Source: an uncultured Fidelibacterota bacterium (lineage in GTDB: Bacteria > Fidelibacterota > Marinisomatia > Marinisomatales > UBA1611). From it: DNA of 49,634 nt. Below, one piece after another: positions 24,246 through 33,322 of this stretch (position 1 is its first letter; every line of letters starts with the position of its first letter). The notes under the pieces were generated by a model that did no database searches, had not been told where the DNA came from, and was given only the letters and a program-made list of their open reading frames with translations. Location of the stretch: positions 1 through 49,634 of the forward strand of contig CACLYL010000004.1 in assembly GCA_902611135.1 (NCBI GenBank), given 5' to 3'. Position numbers and translations under genes: made by a program.

Positions 24246-25118
24246 ATGCTTAAAGTATTTAAAAATTATTCTGAACATGAAAAGATAAAAAATTATTTTA
24301 TTTATAAAAAAACGCCCTTTGTGATTAGAAACCTTTTTAAAAGCAATGTCGATTTAAAAATTTTAAGAAGGAAATATTCTGACTATGTTGTAAATAGTCT
24401 CAATAATAATTCCATTAAAGAGAAAATTTCAATTTTTGATCTAATCAATAAGATTAAAAAAGGACAAAAATATATATTGAGAGCAAATACTCTGATAGGA
24501 AATAAAATTTTTAAACATGTTGATACAAGCATCATAGATTATTTTAGAGACAAACAAAGCAACTTCTTAGATTATCTTCTGAGTCATGGAGAAACCTCTA
24601 GGCAAAAAACTCTTTTTCTCAGCACAAAAGGGTGTACATTTTCAAAACATGCTCACGTGATATCAGGAATGATCTTTCAGTTGGAAGGAACAAAAACTTG
24701 GTACATATCAAAGACATTGGATAACTTTTTTTCCATAAGATTTAAATCATTTTTAAATCCGAATCCACTTTATGTTACAGACAAAGATAAATCAAAAGAA
24801 GCTAGAGTCCTATTATACCCTGGTGATTTTCTATACATCCCAGCATATTGGTTTCACTATACTAATTGTAATGAAACCAGTTTAAGTATGAGCTACTTTT
24901 TTACTGAAAAATTAAATTATTACCTCAAAAAAACCCCATTGCTATTCTTATTTCAAGCATTTAGAAATCCAATACAGACCATTTATAAATCATTAAATAA
25001 GGAACCAGAGGATCATATATTTGACAAAATGAATATTTTAAGAAAATGTTATAAAATAAAAAATAAATATCAGAGAAGGGATACAATTGAATTTTTTAGA
25101 AGTAATGATTTTTCATAA
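24246..25118 (+). CDS. JmjC/cupin_8-like Fe(II)/2OG oxygenase-fold protein
   Basis: TKGCTFSKHAHVISGMIFQLEGTKTWYI...LYPGDFLYIPAYWFHYTNCNETSLSMSYFF. Confidence 0.75.
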   Translation: MLKVFKNYSEHEKIKNYFIYKKTPFVIRNLFKSNVDLKILRRKYSDYVVNSLNNNSIKEKISIFDLINKIKKGQKYILRANTLIGNKIFKHVDTSIIDYFRDKQSNFLDYLLSHGETSRQKTLFLSTKGCTFSKHAHVISGMIFQLEGTKTWYISKTLDNFFSIRFKSFLNPNPLYVTDKDKSKEARVLLYPGDFLYIPAYWFHYTNCNETSLSMSYFFTEKLNYYLKKTPLLFLFQAFRNPIQTIYKSLNKEPEDHIFDKMNILRKCYKIKNKYQRRDTIEFFRSNDFS

Positions 25119-25169
25119 TCAGGAGACCATTAAAATAATTGATATAAACATAATTAAAATGAGGCAAAC

Positions 25170-25877
25170 ATGAAACAATACTTTACAGGATTTTTTACAG
25201 CTACTTGTTTGGTAAGTAGTATTTTCATTTTTATTGGAGCACAAAATACTGAATTTGGTGATATTAAAGCTCATTCTATAAGTATAATTAATAATGATGG
25301 TAAGGAAACATTATGGCTTGGTAATGGTGAAAATGGAGGCGGTTTCTTGGAAACTTTTAATCGTAAAGGAAATAGAACAAGCTCTCTAGGGTCTAGTCAT
25401 AATCAAAATGGGAGCCTATCCTTATTTAACGTCGAGGGGAAAGCAATTTCTTATTTTTCAGATTACCTTGTTACTTTTAATTCGAATGAAAAACAAACAA
25501 CCTACCTAGGAAATACTAAAAATGGAGGTGGTTATTTAGCTACTTTTAACTCTGATGGGGCTGAGAGCGTATCTCTTGGTGTAGACGATCAAGAAAATTC
25601 AGGACATTTAAAGACATTCAATAAAAATGGAACTAAAACATCTTTTTTGGGATCAAATACTAAAGGAATAGGCCACCTTTTTACTTATGGAGCAGAGGGA
25701 AATAAGACCAATTTTTTGGGAAGTTCATCTGAGGGAAAGGGATATCTTGCCACATATAATTTAAATTCCATAACTGGATACTTTGGGACAGGACCCAACA
25801 GTGAAGGCATAATTGGTTTGCATGACGCAAATAAAAATTTAGGTTGGTCCGCAAGTGGAAAAACAAACAACAATTAA
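25170..25877 (+). CDS. Exported repeat protein (about eight 23-residue repeats)
   Basis: Repeats of the form (K/T)TxFLGxxxxGxGyLaTFNxxGx after an N-terminal signal. Confidence 0.75.
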   Translation: MKQYFTGFFTATCLVSSIFIFIGAQNTEFGDIKAHSISIINNDGKETLWLGNGENGGGFLETFNRKGNRTSSLGSSHNQNGSLSLFNVEGKAISYFSDYLVTFNSNEKQTTYLGNTKNGGGYLATFNSDGAESVSLGVDDQENSGHLKTFNKNGTKTSFLGSNTKGIGHLFTYGAEGNKTNFLGSSSEGKGYLATYNLNSITGYFGTGPNSEGIIGLHDANKNLGWSASGKTNNN

Positions 25878-25941
25878 AAGTTGTTATGGACAAAGTTCAT
25901 TATTTAATCCTATATTTGCTAAACAAAACTCGGAGATCAGT

Positions 25942-26250
25942 ATGAAATATATAGTTTTAATGCTTTCATTTATGTGTTCAATGTTATTAGCTAAAGAGAA
26001 TACTACCTACCTAAAGGTTGATGGGATGAAATGTAGTTATTCATGCTCTGGAAAAGTAAGTAATATCGTACAGAATATGAAAGGAGTGAAAAAAGTAGAC
26101 GTTGATTTTGAAAAAGGGATTGCAACTGTTAAATATGATGATAAGAAGACTGCCGTCAAAGATATCGTTGATGGATTAAATAACAAGACTTTTTACCAAG
26201 CAACAGAATTAGATCTAGAAAAGAATAAAAAAGAGCTGTCTAAAATCTAA
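25942..26250 (+). CDS. Exported heavy-metal-associated (HMA) domain protein; start moved from 25855 to 25942
   Basis: Signal MKYIVLMLSFMCSMLLA; YLKVDGMKCSYSCSGKVSNIVQNMKGVKKVDVDFEKGIATVKYDD. Confidence 0.85.
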   Translation: MKYIVLMLSFMCSMLLAKENTTYLKVDGMKCSYSCSGKVSNIVQNMKGVKKVDVDFEKGIATVKYDDKKTAVKDIVDGLNNKTFYQATELDLEKNKKELSKI

Positions 26251-26260
26251 AAAAGATCAT

Positions 26261-26297
26261 AGACTGAAGTAGAGCATTCTAGGTTCTACTTCAGTCT
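26261..26297. terminator. Bidirectional hairpin between convergent genes
   Basis: Perfect 13-bp inverted repeat AGACTGAAGTAGA...TCTACTTCAGTCT, flanked on the minus-strand exit side by a T run (ATGATCTTTTTT). Confidence 0.75.
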
Positions 26298-26722
26298 TCA
26301 TCTAAGTTTATTTTTAAATCTAATTCACGCTCAATAACTTTTGCGATTTCTATTTCTTTTGTCATAATTATACCATCTGACTTTATTAATTCCGATATCT
26401 CATCTGTTAATATTTTTAATTGGTCTCCATCTAATACAACCTTAATTCTCTCGATTACTGCCAGAGTATAATTATCTCTTTCGAAGTCTTGTTTGTCATT
26501 GATAATTTTAAAAGCATCTGTTAAGAAATTATCAGCCCTATCTTCTAAAAAATCAGGAAAAAGCTTTTCGATTAAATTACTCCATGACTGTTTTTCTTCA
26601 TATTCTACCCGACCATCTGCCATTTGAATCAAAGCACATAGATGAGTAACAGATTCAAGCGGACTCATATCCTTTGGGAGATTGATTTTATCTTTTTTTT
26701 TCTTGCTGGTAAACCAAGACAT
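26291..26722 (-). CDS. TerB-like (tellurite-resistance fold) protein
   Basis: LESVTHLCALIQMADGRVEYEEKQSW...LTDEISELIKSDGIIMTKEIEIAKVIERELDL. Confidence 0.65.
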   Translation of the reverse strand: MSWFTSKKKKDKINLPKDMSPLESVTHLCALIQMADGRVEYEEKQSWSNLIEKLFPDFLEDRADNFLTDAFKIINDKQDFERDNYTLAVIERIKVVLDGDQLKILTDEISELIKSDGIIMTKEIEIAKVIERELDLKINLDED

Positions 26723-26724
26723 AT

Positions 26725-27027
26725 TTAACTATTTTTCCATTCAGCAGTCGTCAAGGTTTTCATGCTTAAAGCATGAATTTCATGTTTCATTAAATTTCCA
26801 ACGGCCTTGTAAACCATCTTGTGACGCGCGATAAGACTCTTATCTTTGAAGTCATCTGAAACAATGACAGTCTCCAAATGAAAACCTCCATCATTTAGTT
26901 TATGATTTAAATGTCTTCCTGTGAAATCTTTAACTTCAAAATGTTCTATTTTCAAAGAATCTTTTAGTCTTTTTAATAATTCATTGTTTAGAAAATCAGA
27001 GGAGTTATTGTTTGTTTTAGGGTCCAT
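26725..27027 (-). CDS. BolA family protein
   Basis: HFEVKDFTGRHLNHKLNDGGFHLETVIVSDDFKDKSLIARHKMVYKAVGNLMKHEIHALSMKTLT. Confidence 0.88.
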   Translation of the reverse strand: MDPKTNNNSSDFLNNELLKRLKDSLKIEHFEVKDFTGRHLNHKLNDGGFHLETVIVSDDFKDKSLIARHKMVYKAVGNLMKHEIHALSMKTLTTAEWKNS

Positions 27028-27065
27028 ATATGATATTTTATGTAAGGAATTAAAGAGTTGAAACT

Positions 27066-27299
27066 TTAAGATTGATCATTATCATTTTTAAGTGGACATT
27101 TCATGTCAGGAAATTCCTCTTCTGAAAATTGATACTGACATTTATGACACCACCAAGGTTTCCCAAAGTAATTAGGTACATCTTCAGCCAACTCCAGATT
27201 ATGATCAAACTTTGGACAATTACGTCCGGAACCAGGTTCTGGCCATTTATAATCAGGCTTATACTTTAGACCATTTTCGTATGTATGATGATCTTTCAT
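27066..27299 (-). CDS. Small Cys-rich, zinc-ribbon-like protein
   Basis: 77 aa; WWCHKCQYQFSEEEFPDMKCP and GRNCPKF. Confidence 0.6.
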   Translation of the reverse strand: MKDHHTYENGLKYKPDYKWPEPGSGRNCPKFDHNLELAEDVPNYFGKPWWCHKCQYQFSEEEFPDMKCPLKNDNDQS

Positions 27300-27338
27300 G
27301 ACTGGAAATTACTATTATTTTTCTAAAAGTAACAAAAA

Positions 27339-27764
27339 TTAAAATATAGAAAAGATTACGAATAGAAGTACTCCCACCAAAGATGCACCAACAATGTTCT
27401 GTAATCTAAATTCTGTTTCTAGCTCATCGATTTGGGATAAGTAATGATCATAGAATAAAAAAACTTCCAATGTATCATTTATGGCAACATAAACACGTTT
27501 AATTCCTTCAGATAAATTATCCTTAATCTTCTCATGCTGGATATTTGGTGGAATATAACTAACCTCATGGAAGCCGGGCAAAACAGGAACTGGAGTTTTT
27601 AATGGGTGAGTGCCCACGAAATAACCATCAACAAAAAATGGAACATTCATACTATCTGTTTTTATATCTAAAAATCCAAACTTGTTCATATCATTAATTT
27701 CTTGTGAAAATATAGTAGAACAGTGAGAGATAGTTATCCAAATTAATAGGGATTTAAAAATCAT
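27339..27764 (-). CDS. PEGA-domain-like exported/membrane protein
   Basis: GFLDIKTDSMNVPFFVDGYFVGTHPLKTPVPVLPGFHEVSYIPP; C-terminal TM. Confidence 0.65.
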   Translation of the reverse strand: MIFKSLLIWITISHCSTIFSQEINDMNKFGFLDIKTDSMNVPFFVDGYFVGTHPLKTPVPVLPGFHEVSYIPPNIQHEKIKDNLSEGIKRVYVAINDTLEVFLFYDHYLSQIDELETEFRLQNIVGASLVGVLLFVIFSIF

Positions 27765-27820
27765 TGATAAGTATAAAATTTTATTGAGACCATTATTCTA
27801 TTTTGTAAATTATAACAGAA

Positions 27821-29548
27821 ATGTTTCCTTATCTACATAAAATATACTTCCTATTCTTATCTATTTTCCTCTTTCTTAAAGGTTGTGCTTATTTTAACAC
27901 CTTTTACAATGCAAAAGTTTATTATCAAGATGCAGAAAAAATTCGAATTCAAAAAGAAGGTGAGAGTATACCTATATCTGCTATTGATAAATATGGAAAA
28001 GTTATCGAGAAGTGTAAAAAGGTATTAAAAGATCATCCTGATTCAAAATATGTTTCAAATGCACATTTACTAATGGCTAAGGCAAGATTTTTTAGGGGAG
28101 ATTATACCTTAGCACTTGAAGATCTTAAAAGAGTTGGAGACATTAAAAAAAGAAAGATTATTGAGGAGGCCCAATACTGGGAGGCATTATGTAATTGGAA
28201 GATTGGAAAATCTAACCTTGCAACAAATCAATTAGAATCCTTACTTGAAATATCGAAATCAAATACTATAAAATCTAAGTGTTATCTATCTCTTTCTGAA
28301 ATATATCGTGAATTTAGTGAGACAGAAAAAATGGTATCTTACTTAAATCAAGCCGCCAAATTTTCATCAGACAGAGCTGAAAAAGCATTAATATATGGTA
28401 GACTTGCTGAAATTGCTTTCAATAAAGAAGATTTTCAAGCATCTCTAGAAGGTTACAGAAACTTAATTAGCTATTCTCTCTCTAAAGATAAAATTGAAGA
28501 TGCAAACCTTCAAATTTTGAAAATCATGAGATTAACGAAAGATTATAACGCTGCTGAAAAAAAGGTAAAATCACTTTTACTTGATGAAAAGTTTAAAGGG
28601 ATTGCAGGTGACCTAGAATTGGAATTAGTTCAACTTTATCGAGCGCAAGGAGATAGCGAAGAAATAGAATCTAGGTTGAATACAATTGTTAATCGATATC
28701 AGAAAACATCTGTATCTGCTGAAGCATATTATCAATTAGGTCAAATATATTCATCTACATTATGGGATTTATCCAAAGCAAAAGAATACTTTTCATTGGT
28801 AAGTAAGGAGTCAAGTAAATCAATTTTTGTTCCAATGGCAAATAGTAGAATCAGTGCAATAGATACTTATAATGATATAAAGAAAGATTTAGAAACTCAT
28901 CAAAGTCTGAAAAAAATTGAGAACGAGTTTGATGACTCAACAAAAACAAATGTATCGGTTGTCCTTCCTGACAAAACAGTCCCTGAATTGTTGTATCATC
29001 TCGGAGATCTTGAAGCATTTACCTTTAAAAGATACAATATTGGAATTGATTATTTCAATATTATTATTGAACAGCATAGAAATTCTATCTTTCATGCTAA
29101 ATCTCATTTTGCACTAATGTTTATTTATGACATAATTGGGGATTCATCATCATATAATTCAACTAAAAATACTCTTCTTACCAACTTCCCAAATTCAGAA
29201 TACAGTAGATATTTAGATAGTGAGCTTATTCTTCAAGAGGATATGAATAGCCTAAATTCGATTTTCAAGAATGCCGAAGCTCAGATTAAAAGTAATCAAA
29301 GTATTGCAATATCTATTTTTAAAGATATTCTATCTGAAAATATTAATGATCCACTTTCACCATATGCGGCAATGAACTTAGCATATATTTATGATGAAGA
29401 GGCTAAAGTAGATAGTGCCATTAAATATTACAATTGGATTATCGATAATCATCCTTCAACCGAGCACTCTATTAAATCACAAAAAAGAATTGGTGAATTA
29501 AATGTAGCTTTATCAAAAATTTTAGAAACTAACAATTCCGAGTATTAG
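27821..29548 (+). CDS. TPR lipoprotein
   Basis: Lipobox FLKGCAYFNTFYNAK; repeated TPR-like helices throughout. Confidence 0.8.
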   Translation: MFPYLHKIYFLFLSIFLFLKGCAYFNTFYNAKVYYQDAEKIRIQKEGESIPISAIDKYGKVIEKCKKVLKDHPDSKYVSNAHLLMAKARFFRGDYTLALEDLKRVGDIKKRKIIEEAQYWEALCNWKIGKSNLATNQLESLLEISKSNTIKSKCYLSLSEIYREFSETEKMVSYLNQAAKFSSDRAEKALIYGRLAEIAFNKEDFQASLEGYRNLISYSLSKDKIEDANLQILKIMRLTKDYNAAEKKVKSLLLDEKFKGIAGDLELELVQLYRAQGDSEEIESRLNTIVNRYQKTSVSAEAYYQLGQIYSSTLWDLSKAKEYFSLVSKESSKSIFVPMANSRISAIDTYNDIKKDLETHQSLKKIENEFDDSTKTNVSVVLPDKTVPELLYHLGDLEAFTFKRYNIGIDYFNIIIEQHRNSIFHAKSHFALMFIYDIIGDSSSYNSTKNTLLTNFPNSEYSRYLDSELILQEDMNSLNSIFKNAEAQIKSNQSIAISIFKDILSENINDPLSPYAAMNLAYIYDEEAKVDSAIKYYNWIIDNHPSTEHSIKSQKRIGELNVALSKILETNNSEY

Positions 29549-29549
29549 T

Positions 29550-30608
29550 TTGAGGATTATCTTCTTTAGTTTTTTTTATAAAACTACCAGATTATTAGTT
29601 ACAAAGTTAATCTACCTTACTCAAAGGCTCACTTTTCAAAAAAAGGATTTAGAGCCAGCAATTAAATTTGGTGATTTTTGTTTAACTGCCCTTATTCCAT
29701 TAAAAAGGTTTACATATAATTTTGAGATTCCAAATAATATTCAAGTTGAAATATTTAACTTAAGATTTAGATCGCCTTTGATTGGTTCCTCATTTAAGTC
29801 AAATGAAAAGATTATATCAATTTGGTTGGATATGGGATTAGGTAGTGCAATATTTAAGACAGTAATGAAGAACGAAAGACTTGGAAATAAAAGGCCAAGG
29901 ATTCAAGATACCTATTATAATAATGAAAAAGGAATTGTTAATGCTCTAGGTTTACCTGGATCGGGGACTCATAAATTTTCAAAAAGTTTAAATGATTCTA
30001 TCCTATGGAATTATGATTGTCCAATTGGAATTAGTATTGGTGGAGATTCAAGTTCAGAATATGTAGAAAATATTAAAAAGATAGAAATGAATCAATTTTT
30101 GAAAGAAAAACAGTATTTCTATGAATTAAATATAAGTTGTCCAAATACAACTGATGGACGTACTTTGAACGATTCTCCTGATAATTTCGATAGTGTTTTG
30201 AAAGAAATAAATAAGATAATTAATGTCCCAATATCTATAAAAATTTCTCCTGATTCATCAAATGATATCATAAGAAAAATTGCTGAAATATGTAGTATTC
30301 ATGATCAAGTTATTATCAATGCAGGTAATTCTCAATATAAAAGTAAGTCCGAACTTAATATTCCATCAAATTCATTAACAACCATTGGAGGTGGTTTGTC
30401 AGGAACCAGCCTATTCAACCGCACCTTGGAAGTCGTTAAAATATTAGCGCCTTTTAATATACCGATTATTGCAACAGGAGGAATAAATAATTTTGATCAA
30501 ATTGAAATTCTTAAAAAGGAAGGGGCAGTACTATTCGGCATGGCAACTGCACTAATTTTTAACCCATATTGTATACCTAAAATAAATTCCAATTTGAAAA
30601 ATGTTTAA
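29550..30608 (+). CDS. pyrD: Dihydroorotate dehydrogenase-like
   Basis: YELNISCPNTTDGRTL...VPISIKISPD...GGGLSGTSLFNRTLEVVKIL...IPIIATGGINNFDQIEILKKEGAVLFGMATALIF; TTG start. Confidence 0.82.
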   Translation: MRIIFFSFFYKTTRLLVTKLIYLTQRLTFQKKDLEPAIKFGDFCLTALIPLKRFTYNFEIPNNIQVEIFNLRFRSPLIGSSFKSNEKIISIWLDMGLGSAIFKTVMKNERLGNKRPRIQDTYYNNEKGIVNALGLPGSGTHKFSKSLNDSILWNYDCPIGISIGGDSSSEYVENIKKIEMNQFLKEKQYFYELNISCPNTTDGRTLNDSPDNFDSVLKEINKIINVPISIKISPDSSNDIIRKIAEICSIHDQVIINAGNSQYKSKSELNIPSNSLTTIGGGLSGTSLFNRTLEVVKILAPFNIPIIATGGINNFDQIEILKKEGAVLFGMATALIFNPYCIPKINSNLKNV

Positions 30609-31059
30609 TATTGTTTTGATGGAACCAAAAATACCTCCAAATACTGGATCGACTGGGAGATTATGTGGAGCAACGAATTGCAAGTTGCATGTTGTTGGTA
30701 AATTAGGTTTTGAACTTTCAGATAAAACATTAAAAAGAGCTGGCTTGGATTATTGGGACAATATTTCTTGGAAATATTATAAAAACATTGATTATTATTA
30801 TAAAAAACTTCTCAAAGATAGTAACTTTCATTTACTAACTACTAAATCTCCCTATTCTTACACATCAAAAAAGTTCAGAAAAGGAGATTCGATAGTTTTT
30901 GGAAGTGAAACCAAAGGAATTGATGAACAATTTTTAAGAGCGAATTGGGAAAAAACCTGCACTATTCCGATGATGAATAACAATATCCGAAGTCTAAACC
31001 TTGCTACTAGTGTTGGGATTGTCTTATATGAAGCATTGAGGCAAAATGGAAAAACCTAA
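30601..31059 (+). CDS. trmL: tRNA (cytidine(34)-2'-O)-methyltransferase
   Basis: MFNIVLMEPKIPPNTGSTGRLCGATNCKLHVVGKLGFELSDKTLKRAGLDYWD; FGSETKGIDEQFL. Confidence 0.9.
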   Translation: MFNIVLMEPKIPPNTGSTGRLCGATNCKLHVVGKLGFELSDKTLKRAGLDYWDNISWKYYKNIDYYYKKLLKDSNFHLLTTKSPYSYTSKKFRKGDSIVFGSETKGIDEQFLRANWEKTCTIPMMNNNIRSLNLATSVGIVLYEALRQNGKT

Positions 31060-31579
31060 AAAGATACTTTATATACTCTTTTTGTTTATAATATTTTCTG
31101 GTTGCACTAGTTCTCCAAGGTATTTGACAAATAATACTACATATAAAACCAGAGAAAAAGGAATTAAGAAAAGTAAAAAGAAGAAAAACACTTCTAAAGT
31201 AAAATTTATTGATCCTGCATCAGTAAATACTAATATTAAACACAAAAAGCTAATGAAAGGGGTGAGTTCTTTCTATTCAGAAGATTTCCATGGAAAATTA
31301 ACAGCTAATGGTGAAATATTTGACATGTATGGTCTGACAGCTGCTCATAAAACTTTACCATTGAATACTATTTGTCGGGTTACTAATCTTGACAATAATA
31401 AATCTTTAATTTTAAGGATAAATGATCGTGGCCCGTATGTAGTTGGTCGAATTTTAGATTGCTCATATGGTGCAGCTAAAAAGTTGGGTTTTGTCGATAA
31501 AGGAACTACTGAAGTTAAAATTGAAGTGATAGAATGGGGTGATGGTGAATACATGCACCATAGAAAAAAGAGAGAATGA
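31046..31579 (+). CDS. rlpA: RlpA-like septal lipoprotein
   Basis: Lipobox FSGC; GVSSFYSEDFHGKLTANGEIFDMYGLTAAHKTLPLNTICRVTNLDNNKSLILRINDRGPYV. Confidence 0.88.
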   Translation: MEKPKKILYILFLFIIFSGCTSSPRYLTNNTTYKTREKGIKKSKKKKNTSKVKFIDPASVNTNIKHKKLMKGVSSFYSEDFHGKLTANGEIFDMYGLTAAHKTLPLNTICRVTNLDNNKSLILRINDRGPYVVGRILDCSYGAAKKLGFVDKGTTEVKIEVIEWGDGEYMHHRKKRE

Positions 31580-32469
31580 AAAATTTATATATGATCGTAA
31601 ATCCTCATGGTGGATTAAAGAGAGGATTAAATATATTAAAAAAGGTTAAACCTATTTTTAAAGAATCAGATATAAAACTACATATTAAAGAAACAGAATA
31701 TGCAAATCATGCATTTGAATATTCTAATACTCTTGATTTTAAAAACATGGATGGACTCTGTGCTATTGGAGGAGATGGTACAATGCATGAAATCATAAAT
31801 GGGATGTTAAAGAGGGATGATAAAAAAACTTTACCAATAGGATTAATTACTGGAGGAACAGGTAACTCATTTATGCATGACCTCAATTGTTTGGATCCTG
31901 TTCTTGCGGCAAAAAAAATTGTAAAAAATTCATTGAGACCTATCGATATAGCTAAAGTAAAGTATGGCAAGAAAAATAAGATTATTTACTCCTTTAATAT
32001 TGTTGGCTGGGGTGTCGCCACTGATGCAAATGCAAGGGCAGAGAAAATGCGTTGGTTAGGTGAATTTAGATATAATGTTGCTGCAATAATAGAAGTACTA
32101 AAAGGATCGAAAAGGCTAGCAAAGTTTTCATATGATGAAAATACCGAAAAAAATGATTTTGTCTTTATTTTAGCTTGTAATACTATTCACACCGGCAAAG
32201 GAATGAAGGCAGCTCCTTATGCTAAACTCGATGATGGGCTTATTGATTTAGTGATAGTAAAAAAAACTAACAGGCTTAAACTACTTCTACTATTTCCAAA
32301 AATTTTTTCAGGGAAACACATAAACAGTCCATTAGTACAATACCAACAAGTTAACAGTTTTTCTATTTTTCCCGAATTAGATAGTGGTTTAAATATTGAT
32401 GGCGAGTTGATTGGAAATACACCTTTATCCGTAACTGTAAAGGCAGGTCTCATAAAAGTTTTAGTTTAA
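31576..32469 (+). CDS. Diacylglycerol kinase family (YegS/DgkB-like)
   Basis: MIVNPHGGLKRG, CAIGGDGTMHEIINGML, LPIGLITGGTGNSFMHDL. Confidence 0.88.
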   Translation: MKNLYMIVNPHGGLKRGLNILKKVKPIFKESDIKLHIKETEYANHAFEYSNTLDFKNMDGLCAIGGDGTMHEIINGMLKRDDKKTLPIGLITGGTGNSFMHDLNCLDPVLAAKKIVKNSLRPIDIAKVKYGKKNKIIYSFNIVGWGVATDANARAEKMRWLGEFRYNVAAIIEVLKGSKRLAKFSYDENTEKNDFVFILACNTIHTGKGMKAAPYAKLDDGLIDLVIVKKTNRLKLLLLFPKIFSGKHINSPLVQYQQVNSFSIFPELDSGLNIDGELIGNTPLSVTVKAGLIKVLV

Positions 32470-32480
32470 GGAGTATTTAA

Positions 32481-33302
32481 ATGTTTACATTATTGAAAGG
32501 GCGCAACTTGATTAATTTTTTAGGTATACCCTTATGGATTTTCCTAATTTTAAAAGGCGATCTTTTCTATGCTGCTTTTATATTGGTCGCATCGATACTG
32601 GGTTTAGGAGAATTTTACAATATAACAACCAAAAAAGGTGCTAAACCCTTAAGGTGGGTTGGTATGGTAACTACCGTTTTTATCATTGATTATTTTTACA
32701 TACAACCAGACCTTAGGGCCGAACAGTATCTTGGTTTTTTAATTTTTTTAGTTCTTATGACTCTCATATGGGAATTGTTTTCTAATCACAAAGAGTCTAC
32801 ATTTAATATACTTGCAACCTTGGGAGGTATTCTTATTATCCCTTTGCAATTAGGCACTTCAATATATATTAGACAATTTGATTCTCTAATGGATACAAAC
32901 CTAACCTTGGTATTAGTTATATCTATCTGGGGATGTGATTCCGCAGCTTTCATCTTTGGCTCCATATTTGGTGAAAGAAAGATTTTTCCAAGAGTAAGTC
33001 CAAATAAAAGCTGGGTTGGCTCATTATCAGGTCTTATAACATCAATCCTGATTTTTCAATTATCCTATTCAAAGGGCTGGCTTGGCGAAATTTTTACATT
33101 GAATGATGCTATAATATTTGGCTTAATATCTGGTTTCTTTGGTCAACTAGGGGATTTTTCTGAATCGCTATTTAAACGGGATGTGAATATTAAAGATAGT
33201 GGTAAAATCTTACAAGGTCATGGAGGAATATTGGATAGATTTGATTCCTTGTTATTCGCATCACCATTTACCTATCTTTACATTCTATTTTTTATCAAAT
33301 AA
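32481..33302 (+). CDS. cdsA: Phosphatidate cytidylyltransferase
   Basis: WGCDSAAFIFGSIFGERKIFPRVSPNKSWVGSLSGL...GDFSESLFKRDVNIKDSGKILQGHGGILDRFDSLLFASP. Confidence 0.93.
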   Translation: MFTLLKGRNLINFLGIPLWIFLILKGDLFYAAFILVASILGLGEFYNITTKKGAKPLRWVGMVTTVFIIDYFYIQPDLRAEQYLGFLIFLVLMTLIWELFSNHKESTFNILATLGGILIIPLQLGTSIYIRQFDSLMDTNLTLVLVISIWGCDSAAFIFGSIFGERKIFPRVSPNKSWVGSLSGLITSILIFQLSYSKGWLGEIFTLNDAIIFGLISGFFGQLGDFSESLFKRDVNIKDSGKILQGHGGILDRFDSLLFASPFTYLYILFFIK

Positions 33303-33322
33303 CAACTCATTAAATCTTTTTT

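Noticed and set aside
25681-25893. Minus-strand ORFs opposite the repeat protein
   Set aside because: Antisense shadow ORFs of a clearly coding plus-strand gene; the same applies to the other short antisense ORFs in the track.
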